Origin: CAYYSY01 sp964474355
GTDB taxonomy: Bacteria; Myxococcota_A; UBA9160; UBA4427
DNA length: 6,948 nt
Assembly: GCA_964474355.1 (NCBI GenBank)
Contig: CAYYSY010000392.1
Span: 1-6,948 of the forward strand
Direction: 5' to 3'
The notes under the pieces were generated by a model that did not search any database, was not told the DNA's origin, and was given only the letters and a program-made list of their open reading frames with translations. Shown here in pieces: positions 5,495 to 6,948 of the stretch (the first letter of the stretch is position 1; each line of letters begins with the position of its first letter). Both the position numbers and the translations under genes were made by a program.

Positions 5495-6589
5495 ATGCCC
5501 CCCAAGCAGAGCCTCGCCATGGTGCACACCGCCCCGCGCACGCTCGAAACGCGCAGCCTGCCCGTGCCCGAGATCGACGACGACACGGCGCTGCTCCGGA
5601 TCGAGGCGTGCGGCATCTGTGGCAGCGACTACGAGCAGTACGAGGGGATGCTCCGCACGCCGATGCCCGCGGTGCCCGGCCACGAGCCCCTCGGTGTCAT
5701 CGAGGCCATCGGCGACGCCGCCGCGAAGCGCTGGGGCGTCGACGTCGGCGATCGCGTGGCGGTCGAGACGATGATCGCCTGCCACTCGTGCACGACGTGT
5801 CTGGGCGGCTCCTACCACCTGTGCGCGCGCAAGAAGATCTACTCCTACGTGCCGCTCAACATCGAGCCCGGGCTCTGGGGCGCCTACGCCGAATACATGG
5901 TGCTCGCGAGCGGCAGCGTCGTGCACAAGATCGACCCCACCCTGCCCGTCGAGCACGCGGTCATGTTCAACCCGCTCGGGGCGGGCTTTCGCTGGGGCGT
6001 CGAGATCCCCGGCACCGGCCCCGGCGACACGGTGGCGATCCTGGGCCCCGGCCAGCGCGGACTCTCCTGCGTCGTCGCCTGCAAGCATGCCGGCGCCGAG
6101 AAGGTCTTCGTCACGGGCCTCGCCGCCGATGCGCGCAAGCTCGAGCTCGCCCGGCGCTTCGGCGCCGACGCCACCATCGACGTCGACAGCGAGGACCCGG
6201 TACGCCGGATCAAGGAGCTGACCGATGGGCGGGGGGTCGACGTCGTCGTCGACGTGTCTTCGTACGCGACCGCACCCATCGTGCAGGCCATCGACATGGT
6301 GCGACCCGGCGGCACCGTCGTGCTCGCGGGGGTCAAGGGCTTCAAGGCGATCCCCGACTTCGTGTCGGACAAGGTCGTGCTGAAGGAGGTGAACATTCGC
6401 GGGGCCATCGGCGTCACGTCGTCGGGCTACCGCAGCGCGATCCGCATGCTCGAGGCCCGCTCGACGCCGCTCGTCGAGATGCACACGCACAAGTTCGATC
6501 TGCGCGACGCCGAGCGCGCGATCCAGACGCTGGCCCGCGAGATTCCGGGTGACGAGTCGATCCACTCGTGCCTGATCCCCGACTCGTGA
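5495..6589 (+). CDS. Zinc-binding medium-chain alcohol dehydrogenase
   Basis: The product has 364 residues, full length for the zinc-type MDR family. The GroES-like domain (about 1-160) has the catalytic-zinc residues C42 (G-I-C-G-S-D) and H63-E64 (G-H-E), and a complete structural-zinc set C96, C99, C102 and C110 (C-x2-C-x2-C-x7-C). The Rossmann domain carries G184-x-G186-x-x-G189 in a G-P-G-Q-R-G loop, for NAD(P). The position of the third catalytic-zinc ligand in many relatives (Glu or Cys in an E/C-P-L context) reads N159-P-L-G-A-G here. It should oxidise an alcohol or polyol, or reduce the matching aldehyde or ketone, in the cytoplasm. It lies 11 bp after the LLM gene; AGGAG (5482-5486) overlaps that gene's stop codon and sits 8 nt before the ATG, so the two are almost certainly co-transcribed. 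The substrate is unknown. Confidence 0.9.
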   Translation: MPPKQSLAMVHTAPRTLETRSLPVPEIDDDTALLRIEACGICGSDYEQYEGMLRTPMPAVPGHEPLGVIEAIGDAAAKRWGVDVGDRVAVETMIACHSCTTCLGGSYHLCARKKIYSYVPLNIEPGLWGAYAEYMVLASGSVVHKIDPTLPVEHAVMFNPLGAGFRWGVEIPGTGPGDTVAILGPGQRGLSCVVACKHAGAEKVFVTGLAADARKLELARRFGADATIDVDSEDPVRRIKELTDGRGVDVVVDVSSYATAPIVQAIDMVRPGGTVVLAGVKGFKAIPDFVSDKVVLKEVNIRGAIGVTSSGYRSAIRMLEARSTPLVEMHTHKFDLRDAERAIQTLAREIPGDESIHSCLIPDS

Positions 6590-6637
6590 GCCCCCATTCA
6601 CCGAGCCAGAGACTTCATAGACGAGGGAAGAACGAGC

Positions 6638-6948
6638 GTGGATGAGATTCGAAGCTGGGTAGAAGAGTCGGGCTATGGACGCTCGCTGGGCGTGCAGGTC
6701 GAGGATGCGAGCCCGGAGCGCTGGCGCTTCAAGCTCCCCTATGAAGATCGCAACTCGAACCCCGGCCAGGCGCTGCACGGCGGCTGCGCCGCGTCGCTCG
6801 GGCTGATCGGCGCGCAGGCCGTCGCCCGCGCGAACCTCCCCGAAGCACCGGGCGGGGTCCACACGGCCGGGCTGCAGGTCGGCTATCTCGCAGCGGCCAT
6901 CGGGGAGGACGTGTTCGCGACGGCGACCCTGCTGCGCCGCGGCAAAGC
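6638..6948 (+). CDS. PaaI/hot-dog fold thioesterase-like protein (partial, C-terminus missing)
   Basis: The first 103 residues are visible, and the frame runs off the window end. The start is taken as GTG at 6638, with GAGGG at 6623-6627 ten bases upstream; the nearby ATG at 6642 is in another frame. The hot-dog core is clear: N-S-N-P-G-Q-A-L-H47-G-G on the central helix, then a long helix rich in small residues, and H-T-A-G-L-Q-V-G-Y-L-A-A-A (85-97), the strand pattern of PaaI-like acyl-CoA thioesterases. The acidic residue that PaaI/EntH type enzymes carry nine positions after the HGG histidine is Leu56 here, so catalysis may differ or another residue may take its place. It lies 48 bp after the dehydrogenase with no terminator between, so it is probably the third gene of the operon. 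Likely action: hydrolysis or binding of an acyl-CoA in the cytoplasm. Confidence 0.8.
   Translation, partial: MDEIRSWVEESGYGRSLGVQVEDASPERWRFKLPYEDRNSNPGQALHGGCAASLGLIGAQAVARANLPEAPGGVHTAGLQVGYLAAAIGEDVFATATLLRRGK

Noticed and set aside
5399..6862. A 487-codon open frame on the minus strand
   Set aside because: It is antisense to the well-supported dehydrogenase and thioesterase-like genes, and its composition (R, A, G, D, V, H-rich without motifs) is typical of a reverse-strand shadow.
1..6948. CRISPR arrays, insertion sequences, tRNA genes or prophage signs
   Set aside because: No regularly spaced repeats, transposase motifs, terminal inverted repeats, T-loop GGTTCGA-type tRNA signatures or phage genes are visible on either strand.

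Overview
This is a GC-rich, densely coding bacterial segment with short intergenic gaps. The gene content looks like a high-GC member of the old Deltaproteobacteria (Myxococcota, Binatota or a related lineage): pheT, a lipoprotein-like sulfatase-fold protein, a double hot-dog MaoC hydratase, and an LLM/alcohol dehydrogenase/hot-dog thioesterase set. The lineage is inferred from gene content only, since the window carries no phylogenetic marker long enough to place it.

Layout. Bases 1-201 are the 3' end of pheT (+), the anticodon-binding tail of the phenylalanyl-tRNA synthetase beta chain. Bases 252-2162 (+) encode an exported alkaline-phosphatase-superfamily 'sulfatase' with Thr, not Cys or Ser, at the nucleophile position. 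It converges on a YkuK/DUF458 RNase H-like protein (2232-2765, -). A 596-bp protein-free gap follows (2766-3361). Read on the minus strand it holds a terminator for the gene upstream, a promoter-like TTGACT/TACCCT pair, about 320 nt with several perfect inverted repeats, and a second strong intrinsic terminator. This is the best candidate in the window for something undescribed: an independent structured RNA, or a long leader of the ykuK-like gene.

Next comes a MaoC-type (R)-enoyl-CoA hydratase 2 (3362-4198, -). A 259-bp regulatory gap separates it from a divergent plus-strand operon: an LLM flavin/F420 oxidoreductase (4458-5483), a zinc-type medium-chain dehydrogenase (5495-6589) and a hot-dog acyl-CoA thioesterase-like protein cut by the window end (from 6638). 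The gap has a sigma70-like promoter for the operon, three GATCGGAA motifs around and upstream of it, and an imperfect 11-bp hairpin in the presumed maoC leader.

How the genes may work together. The four genes on the right (hydration of an enoyl-CoA, flavin-dependent oxidation, alcohol/aldehyde oxidation, thioester hydrolysis) fit breakdown or modification of a lipid, terpenoid or steroid-like acyl-CoA. The substrate cannot be read from the sequence. The left half looks like an ordinary housekeeping/accessory boundary.
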